From Nepenthes gracilis (taxonomy: Eukaryota; Streptophyta; Magnoliopsida; Caryophyllales; Nepenthaceae): a stretch of 64,000 nucleotides of DNA. Positions 1 through 9,309 of the stretch are shown one piece after another (the stretch's first letter is position 1; the number at the start of each line of letters is the position of its first letter). Below the pieces are notes generated by a model, which did no database searches, was not told the origin of the DNA, and saw only the letters and a list, made by a program, of their open reading frames with translations. The stretch lies in assembly GCA_033239525.1 (NCBI GenBank), contig BSYO01000014.1:5684536-5748535 (forward strand), written 5' to 3'. Made by a program: the position numbers and the translations under genes.

Positions 1-314
1 GGTCACTGCGTTAGAACATTACTTCGGCCGGAGTGGTGAGTGGTCTTTTTTTTCTTTGTCTCGTGGAGCGCCGTTACATCCTCGTCGAAGACTTATTTTC
101 TAAAATGGACAGACTTCATGTTTGGCCATTTTTGTTGAGTGTATTCCCCCTAGGGGACTCTTGTTTCATCATTTTGATGTCTTCTGTTGTACTCAGTGGT
201 TCGGGGTATGCCCTAGCTATTATGTTTTATCTCCCTGTTAAAATACTTGGAGATAAAGCATTGATTTTGTAAATTTTTTCTCCCATTAATCCAAAATTCT
301 TACTTACCAAAAAA
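1..314 (+). mobile_element. LINE 3' end, 5'-truncated or cut by window edge
   Basis: This is the 3' terminus of the LINE family that dominates the window. A GGG-TATG-CCC mini-hairpin (204-213) is followed by a 9-bp stem, TTTATCTCC (226-234) pairing with GGAGATAAA (249-257), then an AT-rich stretch and TTACTTACC plus an A-run ending near 320. The upstream part contains a CCGGAGTGG motif typical of the family's 3' UTR. No coding sequence is present. The left end lies outside the window, so its TSD cannot be checked. The element abuts, and probably interrupts, the minus-strand copy that starts at about 320. Confidence 0.75.
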
Positions 315-319
315 AAAAG

Positions 320-1203
320 TGTTTTGCCAACTTAGAAAAAGAAACATAGAAATCGGGAGTCCCCAGGACCATGACAAATGACATTAACAACATGAATACA
401 TTGTTACTTACCAAAAAAAAAACATGAATACATTGTCTAAAACATCGATGAGAATGCAAATCTTGCTCAGTATTTGAATCACACTCCGAAAGCAGCAACC
501 GCCGGATAGCATCAGAAGAAGACAGTCCGTTCAGCTTAAGAATGAGGATCACATCGGTCAGCAATTGTACAAATATCACTCCGTACTCAACTACCAATCC
601 ACTCCGTCCAATAGAGAGCATCATCCACTCCGTCCAATAGTGAGCATAAAGCAGGTCGGCCCTCTCCTATCATTGAGCAGAAAAAGACCAGACCATCCTT
701 GCAGAGAACAAGTGGTCACATCTTCCATATAGTTAGACTTCGGACTTAATCAGCAAGTGGCCACACCGGTCTTTGGCGAATAAAAATCACTCCGGACAAG
801 GGAGACAACATCCGCTACTTATAGCAGCAACAGGCACGAAGGCCACTCCAGCCAAATAAGCGTACAAGGACACTCCGGAATCCGGATTTCTCTAACGCTT
901 AGCAAATTTTTTTTTTTGGGCAAAAAAACGATGAAAGAATTCCTGCAAAAACACTTCGAAAAAAAGGAGCAAAGAGGTCCGTCCTTTAGGAGCTCCAGCC
1001 TTCTAGGAGTGCTCCGTCCGAGAAGAGCATAAAGCATTCCGGCCCTTTAAAGAAGGAGAACCACTCTGGCCTTCAAGGTGAGCTCCGTCCTTAAAGAGCT
1101 CCGGAATCAACAAGGCGAAAGGACATTTAGTCTTTAAAGATAAAGGCACTACAGCCTTCAGGGATTTTTTTTTTCGGAAAAAGATAAAGGCTAGCATTTT
1201 GTC
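320..1203 (-). mobile_element. LINE 3' UTR fragment (minus strand, CGGAGTG type)
   Basis: Read on the minus strand, this carries repeated TTGGACGGAGTG-like units (plus-strand CACTCCGTCCAA at about 600-640). It ends at 320-342 with the hairpin sequence CTAAGTTGGCAAAACAC, which breaks off exactly at the A-run of the preceding plus-strand element. The simplest reading is that the plus element inserted into this copy's 3' hairpin; a deletion is the alternative. A 5' boundary near 1203 is inferred from a switch in the orientation of the asymmetric parts of the repeat. That is uncertain, because the core unit is palindromic. Confidence 0.6.
389..436 (+). mobile_element. Tail-only LINE insertion with 16-bp TSD
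   Basis: The 16-mer AACATGAATACATTGT occurs at 389-404 and again at 421-436. Between the copies lie only 16 nt, TACTTACC followed by eight A (405-420), matching the extreme 3' end of the local LINE family. This is what a target-primed reverse transcription event would leave if synthesis stopped almost immediately after starting on the A-tail. Confidence 0.8.
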
Positions 1204-1752
1204 TTTGCTTTAGGAAACTCCGGATTACGGAGTTCTTTTCTTTTCGCCGGTGCTGTTTTTCTACTTCATGGAGGAGTGTTTTGTATCCAGAGTTTGGTTG
1301 ACTCCGGAACTATTGAGGACTCCGGAATCCAGAGTGCTCTTTTTTCTTTCTCATTTTTGAATGTTTTCTCCTCAAAAAAAAAAAAAACATTTTGACTTTG
1401 CCTTTGAGAACTCCGGATTCCGGAGTTCCTTTTCTTGGTCTTCTTTTTTTTTTGCTTGGCGGTGTTTACGTATCCGGGCCGTTGGATTGACTCGGATCCG
1501 CTGAGGACTCCGGAATCTGGAGTGCTCTCTTTTCACATTTTTGAGTGCATTCTCCCCAAAAAAAAAAAACCATTTTTCTTTTGCTTTAGGGAACTCCGGA
1601 TTCTGGAGTTCCTTTTGTCGGTGCTGTTTTCCGCTACATGGCGAAGTGTTTTGTATCCGGTGCTGATGGATTGACTCCAAAGCTGTTGAGGACTCTGGAA
1701 TCCAGAGTGTTTTTTTCCCATCTTAGAGTGCTTTCTCCTCAAAAAAAAAAAA
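1204..1752 (+). repeat. Three ~180-bp tandem units with palindrome pairs and A-tracts
   Basis: Units begin with TTTGC(C/T)TTTAGG-like sequence at about 1206, 1396 and 1577. Each holds two short inverted repeats (for example ACTCCGGATTCCGGAGT near 1410) and ends in TTCTCC(T/C)C followed by 11-14 A. In one palindrome (about 1690) both arms have changed, giving ACTCTGGA-A-TCCAGAGT, so pairing is kept. Each unit thus ends in an internal oligo-A tract resembling the element's own tail. Confidence 0.75.
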
Positions 1753-2500
1753 GGGGGGCTGGATCGTTCATCCCATTTTGAACGGAGCATCATTGTTAAA
1801 GCTTCCGGAGTGGATTTGTGCTGGATTTTTTTTAGACACCTTGGACGAAGTGGATTAGCTAGGGTGAGGTGGCTGGAGTGTTTACCTTATTTTGGTCGGA
1901 GCGTCTTTATTAGTGATTCCGGTGTGAATTTGTACTTTTTCTGGAGTGTTTTTTTTGTCGCCTTGGACGGAGTGTTTGTCTCACCTTGGACGGAGTGAAA
2001 TTTACTCTCTTTGGATGGCGTGATTTTGCTCGAGCTTCTGGAGTGTAGTTTTTCGGAGTTTTTTCCGGAGTGCTATTTTTCGCCCTTGGACGGAGTGAAT
2101 GTTTTTTCTTTTATGGAGTGAGGTGGCTGGATTGATTACCTCATTTTGGACGGAGCGACTTTGTTAGTGCTTCTGGAGTGAATTTTTTCCGAAGTGATTT
2201 CTATGTCCCCTTGGACGGAGTGTTTTGTCTCACTTTGGACGGAGTGAATTTGCTATCTCCGGACGGAGTGATTTTGCTCGTGCTTCCGGAGCACTCTATT
2301 GTCTTTTGGATGGAGTGGTTTGTCTGTAAGGTCCGGTTGGGTTTTTTTACATTTAATGCAATCGAATATTTCTATAATTTTATTAATGTCATTTGCTATG
2401 TTTCTTTTTTCAAGTCGGCAAAATACTTGGTAAAAAACATAGTTCCCTGTACATCTTACTTTAATTTAATGCAATTAATTACTTACCAAAAAAAAAAGGT
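1204..2500 (+). mobile_element. LINE 3' UTR and terminus (CGGAGTG type)
   Basis: This plus-strand copy consists only of the LINE's non-coding 3' part. It starts with three long tandem units (1204-1752), then about 600 nt rich in TTGGACGGAGTG-like words, and finishes with the conserved terminus: hairpin CAAGT/ACTTG with loop CGGCAAAAT (2411-2430), an AT-rich stretch, and ATTACTTACC plus A-run (about 2478-2498). No ORF2 sequence remains. The same order (array, hairpin, tail) is seen downstream of ORF2 at 13070-14610, which identifies this as a LINE 3' UTR and not a satellite. Confidence 0.7.
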
Positions 2501-4122
2501 TTGAAGCCAAGCTGTGTAATTTTTTTTTTTTTTTGCTTTCACTTACCAAAAAAAAAAAAAAAAGTGCTACTGCTTTATTTTGCTAAACTGTGGGAAGTCA
2601 TGCTGAAGCAAAAATTTAAGTTTTGTTGGCTTGTGTGTTGAACCTTGCACCTAATGGCTAAGGCTGATTGAGGAGTTGGGGTACCTGCTCCTGTGGCCTT
2701 GTGTGATGTCCTCGAGCGGAATTCTTGCAGCTTGGATGCAGTCAATTGCTGGCGCCTTGTTACTGTCATCCTGCTGATTGGATTGCAAAGCTACACTGCC
2801 GTCTTTTGATTGCTCCAGGGGATTGAAGTCCTCCTGAATGCTAGGAGGTTGTTATGCAGAGTCCTTGGGGTTTGCTGATTTTGTACTGAATTTTTCAGCA
2901 GTTGTCCTATGGTTGCCTTACTACTACCCTGGGGTTGCTGATGCTGAAATTGTCGATGACATTACTAATTTTTGCATTTGGCCGAGGTTGACTTTCTGCC
3001 GAGATATATGCAACGGGATGAGATGCCTTTGACCTAGGTCCTTTATGGCCAAGGTGGTGTGTTTTCCGAGTTTTGGAATTAGCTGGTTGGATTTTGCTAA
3101 AGTATGAGGCTGGCATTTGTGTTGCCCAAGGAAATTACTGCTGCCCTGCTACCCGTGAGGTGCTGCTGCAACAGCTGTGGTTATTGCTTTGGACAGAGAT
3201 TTTGCAATTGATGCATACTGCCCGTCGTGTGCATTTGCTGTGACTTGATTTTCTATTTTATACTGACCGAGGTCTGTTCTATGGCCAAGGTTGATTTTGC
3301 CCAGATGTATGCAATGGGATGAGCTGCTTTTGACCGAGGTCCCTTATGGCCGAGATGGTGTTTGTCCGAGATGAGTCTTGATTGTGCAGCTAGTATAGAA
3401 CCAAGATGCCATATGGGCGTGGTGGTTGCGAAACGGCCGAGGTGCAGCTATTGGTTGGATGTTGCCTTAGTTTTGAAGCTGCTGTGGTTTGCAAATTGCA
3501 GGTTTGTTGTGGTACTAATATATATGGTTGGCAGTTCTTTGGAGTTGTGTTGCTGAAGTATGATGCTACTGCTGCCTCACGTGTTGCTTCATGTAACTGA
3601 TGCTACCGGGTGGGAGCTGCCTACCTGCTGAATTCTTGAAATTTTGCTGATGTATGAGGTTGCTAACTGTGGTTTGCTGATGCTGTGTGTTGTATGCTGA
3701 AGCATGTTGAATACCTGTCAATTACTTTGGTTTGTGCTGCAATCTTCAGCAACTACCCGAGGAAATTACTGCTGCCTTGCTGCTGGATGCTGCTGCTGGA
3801 ACTATTGAAGCATGCAGGCATTTTCATGCTGAAGCAAGCAGTTTTTTTTAATTGTTTTCTGCTGCCCTATGGGCTGTAACATGCTCTTAACTTAAATCTA
3901 ATGCTGACTTTGCTAATTGTTATGTTTAAACTGGCTTTCGTTGAAGAATGTTGTCCTGCAGGACTTAGTTTTTGTTATATTATTTGGTACTCAGGGTATA
4001 CCCTAGCATTTATGATTTAACTCCAAATCGGAAAAACACTTGGAGATAAATTATAGGTTGTGTAATTTTTTTCTTTTTTTAATGCAATTTACTTACTTAC
4101 CAAAAAAAAAAGTTGAAGCCAA
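2501..4122 (+). mobile_element. LINE 3' UTR insertion with 10-bp TSD (GCCGAGGT type)
   Basis: TTGAAGCCAA at 2501-2510 and 4113-4122 flanks a 1.6 kb insertion. Its 3' end has the family terminus: GGG-TATA-CCC (3994-4003), the CTCCAA/TTGGAG hairpin (4021-4045) and ACTTACTTACC plus A-run (about 4091-4111). The body is unlike the CGGAGTG type. It is rich in GCCGAGGT, TGCTGCTG and TGCTGAAGTATGA words, with imperfect reiteration (for example 2980-3060 against 3265-3365). There is no recognisable coding sequence; short open frames here look accidental. A further ACTTACC plus A-run near 2541 has no clear TSD. Confidence 0.75.
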
Positions 4123-4984
4123 CTCATATGATCCTTGGAGGTGTTCGGTGTTTCTCCGTAAAATTTCTTTAATTTTGTCGATTGTTCCCATCAATAAATT
4201 TTCTTGTTCTCAAAAGTATTATATTGTATGTCTGAAGCATTGTAAATGCTTATATTAGTACATTATCTAACAGTTTAGCCACAATATATAACTATTTGTT
4301 TGGGAATTTAACTATAGTTTAAATAACTTTTAAATTTGTGTTTATCTTGCCTTTAACCCCTCCAAAAAAACACAAAAAGCTACTTTAAACCCCTTGGGTA
4401 AAATATAAAGAAGAGTGCCATTATAGGTGATCTAATATAAATATCTGAATGTGAAATCAAACACTCTTCAACTTTGAAGAAGTTGGTTCATAAATTAAAT
4501 TTGGCATCTTTTTTCTGTGTAAACTTGTTATGAAAAATTATTTACTTATGTATTGTCGATGATTACAGGAAAGGTGAAGGTGGTGGTGCAGTTATATTAA
4601 GGGAATGAAAATAAGAGAAGCATGTTGACCCTCATGTGAGAAACTTTTAGACCATGGAATTTATATTCTTTATTATTGTCTTAACTTGTGTTACTATCTT
4701 CTGACCTAATTTCAAGCTAACTTCTCTTTGTTGCCTATGGTGCTGCTTGAAGAAGTCTATTGGCCGAAGGACTGTCTTTTAATTCCTCAGCTACAAGGTT
4801 AGAATTATAAAATCTATAAGTTATATTGTGGGTATGATTGATACATACATTTGGTTAGCATTGTTCCGTTCTTGTATTCCATTTGCTTTTCTTCCTATGC
4901 TTTTGGTAAAAAGAGAAGTCAATGACTTAAATCTGATCAACAATTAAAGAAAACAACTAAAAAAACTTTTTTGGCATAGCTGTA
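4123..4984. other. AT-rich sequence, nothing recognised
   Basis: This is non-repetitive, AT-rich DNA without a coding signal I can support. It continues the target site into which the preceding LINE fragment inserted and ends at the unclassified repeat that starts near 4985. It could be intron or intergenic DNA. Confidence 0.5.
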
Positions 4985-5202
4985 TAGATTTTATAGTGTT
5001 GTCATTATAACCCACCCGGTTTAGGGGCCCTGCGCCGCAAGGCCTGCAGCCTGGGGGCTGTTGGATCGCATCCAACGGCCCCGGTTACAGGATTTTTGTT
5101 GTTTTTCTTAAATACGGACTGTGCGTGTGCAAAGTCGTTCGCACGCGCACAGTTATATATTTTTTTTTAATTTGAAAAAGAGAAAATGCTCGCACGCGTG
5201 CA

Positions 5203-5233
<31 letters not shown>

Positions 5234-5560
5234 AATTTGAAAAGGAGAAATTGCAGCCGTTGAATTTAAAACAAACCCAACAGTTGCTGTCCCTCCCCCA
5301 TTTGAAACAAAACCCTAACCACAAAGAAGGGTTCAAGAGAAAGAGAGATCGTAGGGTAGAATGAAGAAAGAGAGAGAGAGCATTGTCGTCTTCTTCGTCT
5401 CCCTCCATCTTTGTCTTTCTCCTGTAACCTTGTTAGCCAAAACCCTAACCACAAGCAGAGAAAAAATGTGAACCGAAGAGGAAAAACACAAACCGAAGAG
5501 AGCAGAGACATCGCCATCGTTGGAAGAGAACTACGAAATCGAGACAAGTCCCCAAATTCC
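4985..5560 (-). repeat. Unclassified GC-hairpin repeat, copy 1
   Basis: On the minus strand this aligns with 18480-19255. Shared blocks include a CT-rich leader, GGTTAGGGTTTTG words, TTTGTTTCAAATGG, a GTTGGATTTGTTTTAA-like block, an AT-rich tract, a strong hairpin (GTGCGCGTGC / GCACGCGCAC around a loop of about 10 nt; 5120-5155) and a palindrome ATCCAAC/GTTGGAT (5070-5086), then a GC-rich end with GCGCAGGGCCC. No terminal inverted repeats or TSDs were resolved. The leader resembles a gene 5' UTR, so gene capture by a Helitron-like element is one possibility, unproven. Confidence 0.55.
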
Positions 5561-6720
5561 TTACTCGCAAAATAATTTTTTCGATAAAAGAATAAAAAAA
5601 TTTATGGGTTTCACATAGAAATTAAGGGGCGAAATTTAAGAGTTAACAACACACGAACCTTATTTTGTTGGATGGGAAAAGAAAAGTTAGGATTTTTATT
5701 TTTTCTGTGAAAATCAGTTGAAGGCACAAGAACAGAGTTTTGTGCTCTGTTTGTGTATTTCGTAGACTGTGGTAACGAGATGGGCCTCAGAAGATTGTAC
5801 GTGTATTCGTATCCTGCCATTCTGGTGAGGGGCTGTATGAACTGTTTTGCAAGTTAATATTGAAATTTTATGTTACCGTGCAGTGAATTATTCCATTAAT
5901 TTGCTTGTTGAATATTTGGTGTTCGTTTTATATTCACCGAATGATGTGAAAAAAGGTTACAAATTCTGTAATTATTACCTTGCGGAATCAATTAAGTTCA
6001 CAATTTGGGTGATGAAAGCAAAATCATAAAATAACTAAATGTCAAAAATTTGAAACACGAGCCTCTAATTGGAATAATAAATTTTATTTTCCCCATTTTC
6101 TGATTATACATAATAAATGAACCAAGCAACTGTCTAATTATTACTTTATAACCCCCTGAGTTTGTTCCTCTGAAAAACTTAATCAGATGACTGCAGGAGG
6201 TGTGGACTTCAAATTTCATAAGGGTTCTTGCCTTAAAATAAAAAAATAGAACTATTCAACACTCAAAACACCAGATCATCATAAGAGATGACATCGGTTG
6301 GAAATGTCACTGTGAGAGAATCAGGTCCTTGGATTTGAACATTAGACTAGTTGAAAAGGCTCTGAGATCATGATGAGGAACCAACTCATCCTATAACCTT
6401 AATAAGATGTTTCAAGATTGTGCCTATTCAACTCTATATATAGTGTTCTTTCTCATACATGTGTAAATAAGATACACAATCAATTAATGAGATTCTCATA
6501 AATTTTGAGACATTTTAATATTGTGATAGATATTATTACTATTTCATATATTTATATTATTGTTTTATTTATCTTTTGACTGATGATTCAAAATTGCGAA
6601 AGGAAAATAGAAAGGAACATTATGAAACTGATGTTGTGTTCATCTGATATATTAGTTTTTCTGATCAATTTATTGATTATCCATCTTGGGAAGTTTACTG
6701 ATTGTCTGTGAGTTCAACAG
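5561..6720. other. AT-rich sequence upstream of the ankyrin pseudogene
   Basis: No gene is recognised. The stretch contains TATATATAG near 6436 and long AT-rich runs. It may hold intron or promoter sequence of the former ankyrin gene, because the recognisable coding part begins directly after a splice-acceptor-like TTCAACAG at 6713-6720. Confidence 0.4.
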
Positions 6721-7250
6721 TCGGAGATAGAGATCCGGAAATGGGGCAGATCACACCAGCACCAAGCCAAAACCCTTCGACAGATCCATCTGCATTTCCA
6801 TCCCCCTCTCCATCACCTACTTCTGCTTCAGCACCAGCGCTAGTTCTTTACAATTCTGGCAAATGCATTGACCAAGTTGGCAAAAAGAAGTACGTAAAGC
6901 AAGTCACTGGCCGCCACAATGACACTGAGTTGCATTTAGCTGCTCAACGTGGTGATTTAGCAGCTGTAAAGCAGATACTCAATGACATTGACTCACAAAT
7001 GGTGGGTAGACTCGGTGGTGCCGAGTTTACTGCAGCAGTTGGAAGAGGCTGTTGTTTACGAGTTGGTGAATGAGGTTAACGAGTTGGAAGAGACAGTGTT
7101 GTTTACTGCAACTGAGTAGGGGCATATTGATGTTGTAAAGGAATTGAAGTATTCAAATAAGGAGGCACTTACAAAAAAGAGTCGTTCTGGGTTTGATCCT
7201 TTGCTTGTAGCTGCAAGTCAAGGACATCTTGATGATAATCGAAGAGTCCC
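6721..7250 (+). pseudogene. ITN1: ITN1-like ankyrin-repeat protein, truncated pseudogene
   Basis: The translation closely resembles the N-terminus of the plant ITN1 family, which are ankyrin-repeat membrane proteins with a C-terminal PGG domain. Visible blocks are a Pro/Ser-rich leader, APALVLYNSGK, GKKKYVKQVTGRHNDTELH (about 6880-6935), then LAAQRGDLAAVKQIL as the first ankyrin repeat. After a frame change, VNEVNELEE (about 7060) and GHIDVVKEL (about 7120) follow, then SGFDPLLVAASQGHLD. It is broken: the spacer after GAEF is rearranged, an in-frame TAG lies at 7117-7119, and similarity ends after about 7235. Most ankyrin repeats and the PGG domain are missing. There is no ATG in frame; the block follows an acceptor-like AG, so a lost first exon is likely. 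Confidence 0.8.
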
Positions 7251-7529
7251 TTGTTATTTGTCTGTCATGATCAGTAATTTCTTCATATTTTGCATTGATT
7301 TTGTTCAGTTCTTGGATGTGTCAAGTAGGTGAATCAGTGTGCATGTAAACATTAAATATATATCAGATGGGAGTTGATTCCCATTTTTGAGGCTTTGGAG
7401 AGTTTTAATCCAGATGCTTTGAAAGCTTTTGAAGCTGTCTAAGGATATATAATGCCTAGTTTAGTGGACGGTCTGTTAAAGAAATATATATAAGATGTCT
7501 AAGAATATTGTAAATATATATCAGATGTC
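7251..7529. other. Spacer with a 16-bp direct repeat
   Basis: AAATATATATCAGATG occurs at 7354-7369 and 7512-7527. The 142 nt between include a short open stretch reading IPIFEALESFNPDALKAFEA, which I do not recognise. It may be another exon relic. The repeat could be a TSD or a local duplication. Confidence 0.4.
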
Positions 7530-7622
7530 TAAGAGAGAAGCTCTGCCTTCTCTCTTCCCTGTTTTTTCAAACTTGCTGCTTTTTTTGTCCTGTCCCGCCT
7601 CTTTTTCTCCTCACCGGCGCCC

Positions 7623-9309
7623 ATGGCACCGGTTGTCCGTCCGTGCTCCGGTTCTCCTCCAATAGTTTCCATCCCGTCCTCCCTTCCGCCTCCAATCGCT
7701 GTCCCTGCCTCTCCTTCCCCTCGCTCCTCCCCCTCTCTTCTCCAATCTTCTCTTGCACAACCCTTCCCCCTTCTTCCCTCTCCCGCTAGGGTTTCAGGTG
7801 CTCCTTGTGTGGAATCTGGGTCTGTTAATGTTGGCAGATCCGGTAGTGTGCCTTGCCCCTTAGTTTCTGGTGTCGAGACTCTCCCAGTTGAGTCTCGAGG
7901 TGATTCTATCCCTAAGTCGAACATCATCCCTCCTTCGCTGGATGAGGCATCGAAGTCGGCTGCACTGCCATCTCCGTCATGGGCCTCTATTCTCTGCCAG
8001 GATTCCAAGATTGCAGGTACTCAACTTAAATTTTTTCCTCCCCCTTCCCCGAATGGTCTTGTTATTGAACTCTTTCCCCTGCTGAAGTTATTCAGCAGGG
8101 TGAAGCCACATGGAGAAACTCTCTAGTGGGATATTTCTATGAATCTCCTCTAAATTTCTTTCTGGTTAATCACATTACTCGAAATCCCCAAAGCAAAGTA
8201 CGGGATTTCTCATGTTGCCGAGATGGAAAACGGGTTCTTTCTTTTTTGTTTCTCTAACGAACATCAGATGCATGAATGCCTGAATCATGGCCCTTGGACT
8301 TTAGGCGGACGATCGTTCTTCAAGGAATGGAATCGGACCGGGCTCCCTCCAAGGAGGAGCACAAAACCTTCCTGTTTGGGTTCACTTAAAGGAGGTTCCG
8401 GTATAATTTTGGACCCCTCTGGGACTAAGCTGGATTGCGAGTGCCATTGGCAAACCCCTCCATATGGATCCTGCCACAGCCAAAAGCGATCGACTTCGGG
8501 TTGCGCGTATATGCTTTGAAGTGAAGGCCACTTCTAATCTGCCTGAGAGAATCAAGATTAACCTTAGGAGGCACTTGGGGGATTCTTTGGGAGTTGATGT
8601 TGAGGTTGAATATCAGTGGAAACCTGGCCAGAGTGTTTCTAATAAGAAGGGAGGGCCCCCAAAGAGCCTGAGCAAGAAAGCTCCACAATATAAACCATCT
8701 AGTCGCTTAATCCCTAAGACACCTGTGGTCAACGACCAAGGAGGAAAAAGTCCTCGGAATTCTAAAAGCAATTCTGTTTCGCTGATGAAGGATGTTGGTG
8801 CTGTGCCGGACTCTAATTCCTTTGCAGCTTTACAAAGCTTAGAGGCAGACCTCCTGCATTCTCTTCCTGAAAGGTCTGGCAAAATGGATGTCAACCTTCT
8901 CGCTGAGCTTGATCCAGATTCCAACTTGGGAGACGAGTCGGCTGATCTGGAATGCTTGCCCCTTCCTGATAAAGAGGCAGAGCCTCTGGGTGAATTTCCT
9001 ATGGATATTGAAACCGCTGGACTTGCAGGTGGGAGTAGAATCCGGGGATTATCTTCTTGTGAGCCTCCCTTACCTAAAGACGCCCACCTGGTTGAGGTCC
9101 CCCTAGGTCCCTCCTCAACTAGCAGTTCTGCAGCCCCTAGAAGTTCTCGTATGATGGCTAGACGGGTGCTGGTTGATTCGCCCAGCCACCCTGTAAATCT
9201 CCCCCACGCCCAGGATGAAAAGGAGATTGAGCCTCCCTCGATGAAACAATCATCAAAAAAAGCAAAGGGGCCCAAAAAGAAAAAAAACTCCCCCCTTACT
9301 CATGATTAG
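7623..9309 (+). pseudogene. LINE A ORF1 (DUF4283-type nucleic-acid-binding protein), frameshifted
   Basis: It starts at ATG 7623 with a Pro/Ser-rich N-terminus. The first frame runs to about 8080 and then shifts. Successive frames give QQGEATWRNSLVGYF, HVAEMENGFFLFCFSNEHQM and CLNHGPWTLGG (about 8090-8310), which together resemble the DUF4283 domain of plant LINE ORF1 proteins. The C-terminal third (8464-9309) is open, includes VARICFEVKATSNLPERIK, and ends in a Lys-rich tail. ORF1 of this kind is thought to bind the element RNA. The CCHC zinc knuckle that often follows the domain is not visible. The TAG stop at 9307-9309 overlaps the ORF2 ATG (9302) by 8 nt, so ORF2 lies in a different frame. 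Confidence 0.8.

Noticed and set aside
1204..2500. Satellite DNA or CRISPR-like array
   Set aside because: Units are irregular with no constant spacer length, and the same sequence lies between a LINE ORF2 and its tail elsewhere in the window.
2534..2556. ACTTACC plus A-run as a fourth tail-only insertion
   Set aside because: No direct repeat of useful length flanks it; the neighbouring T-run and A-run make chance matches likely.
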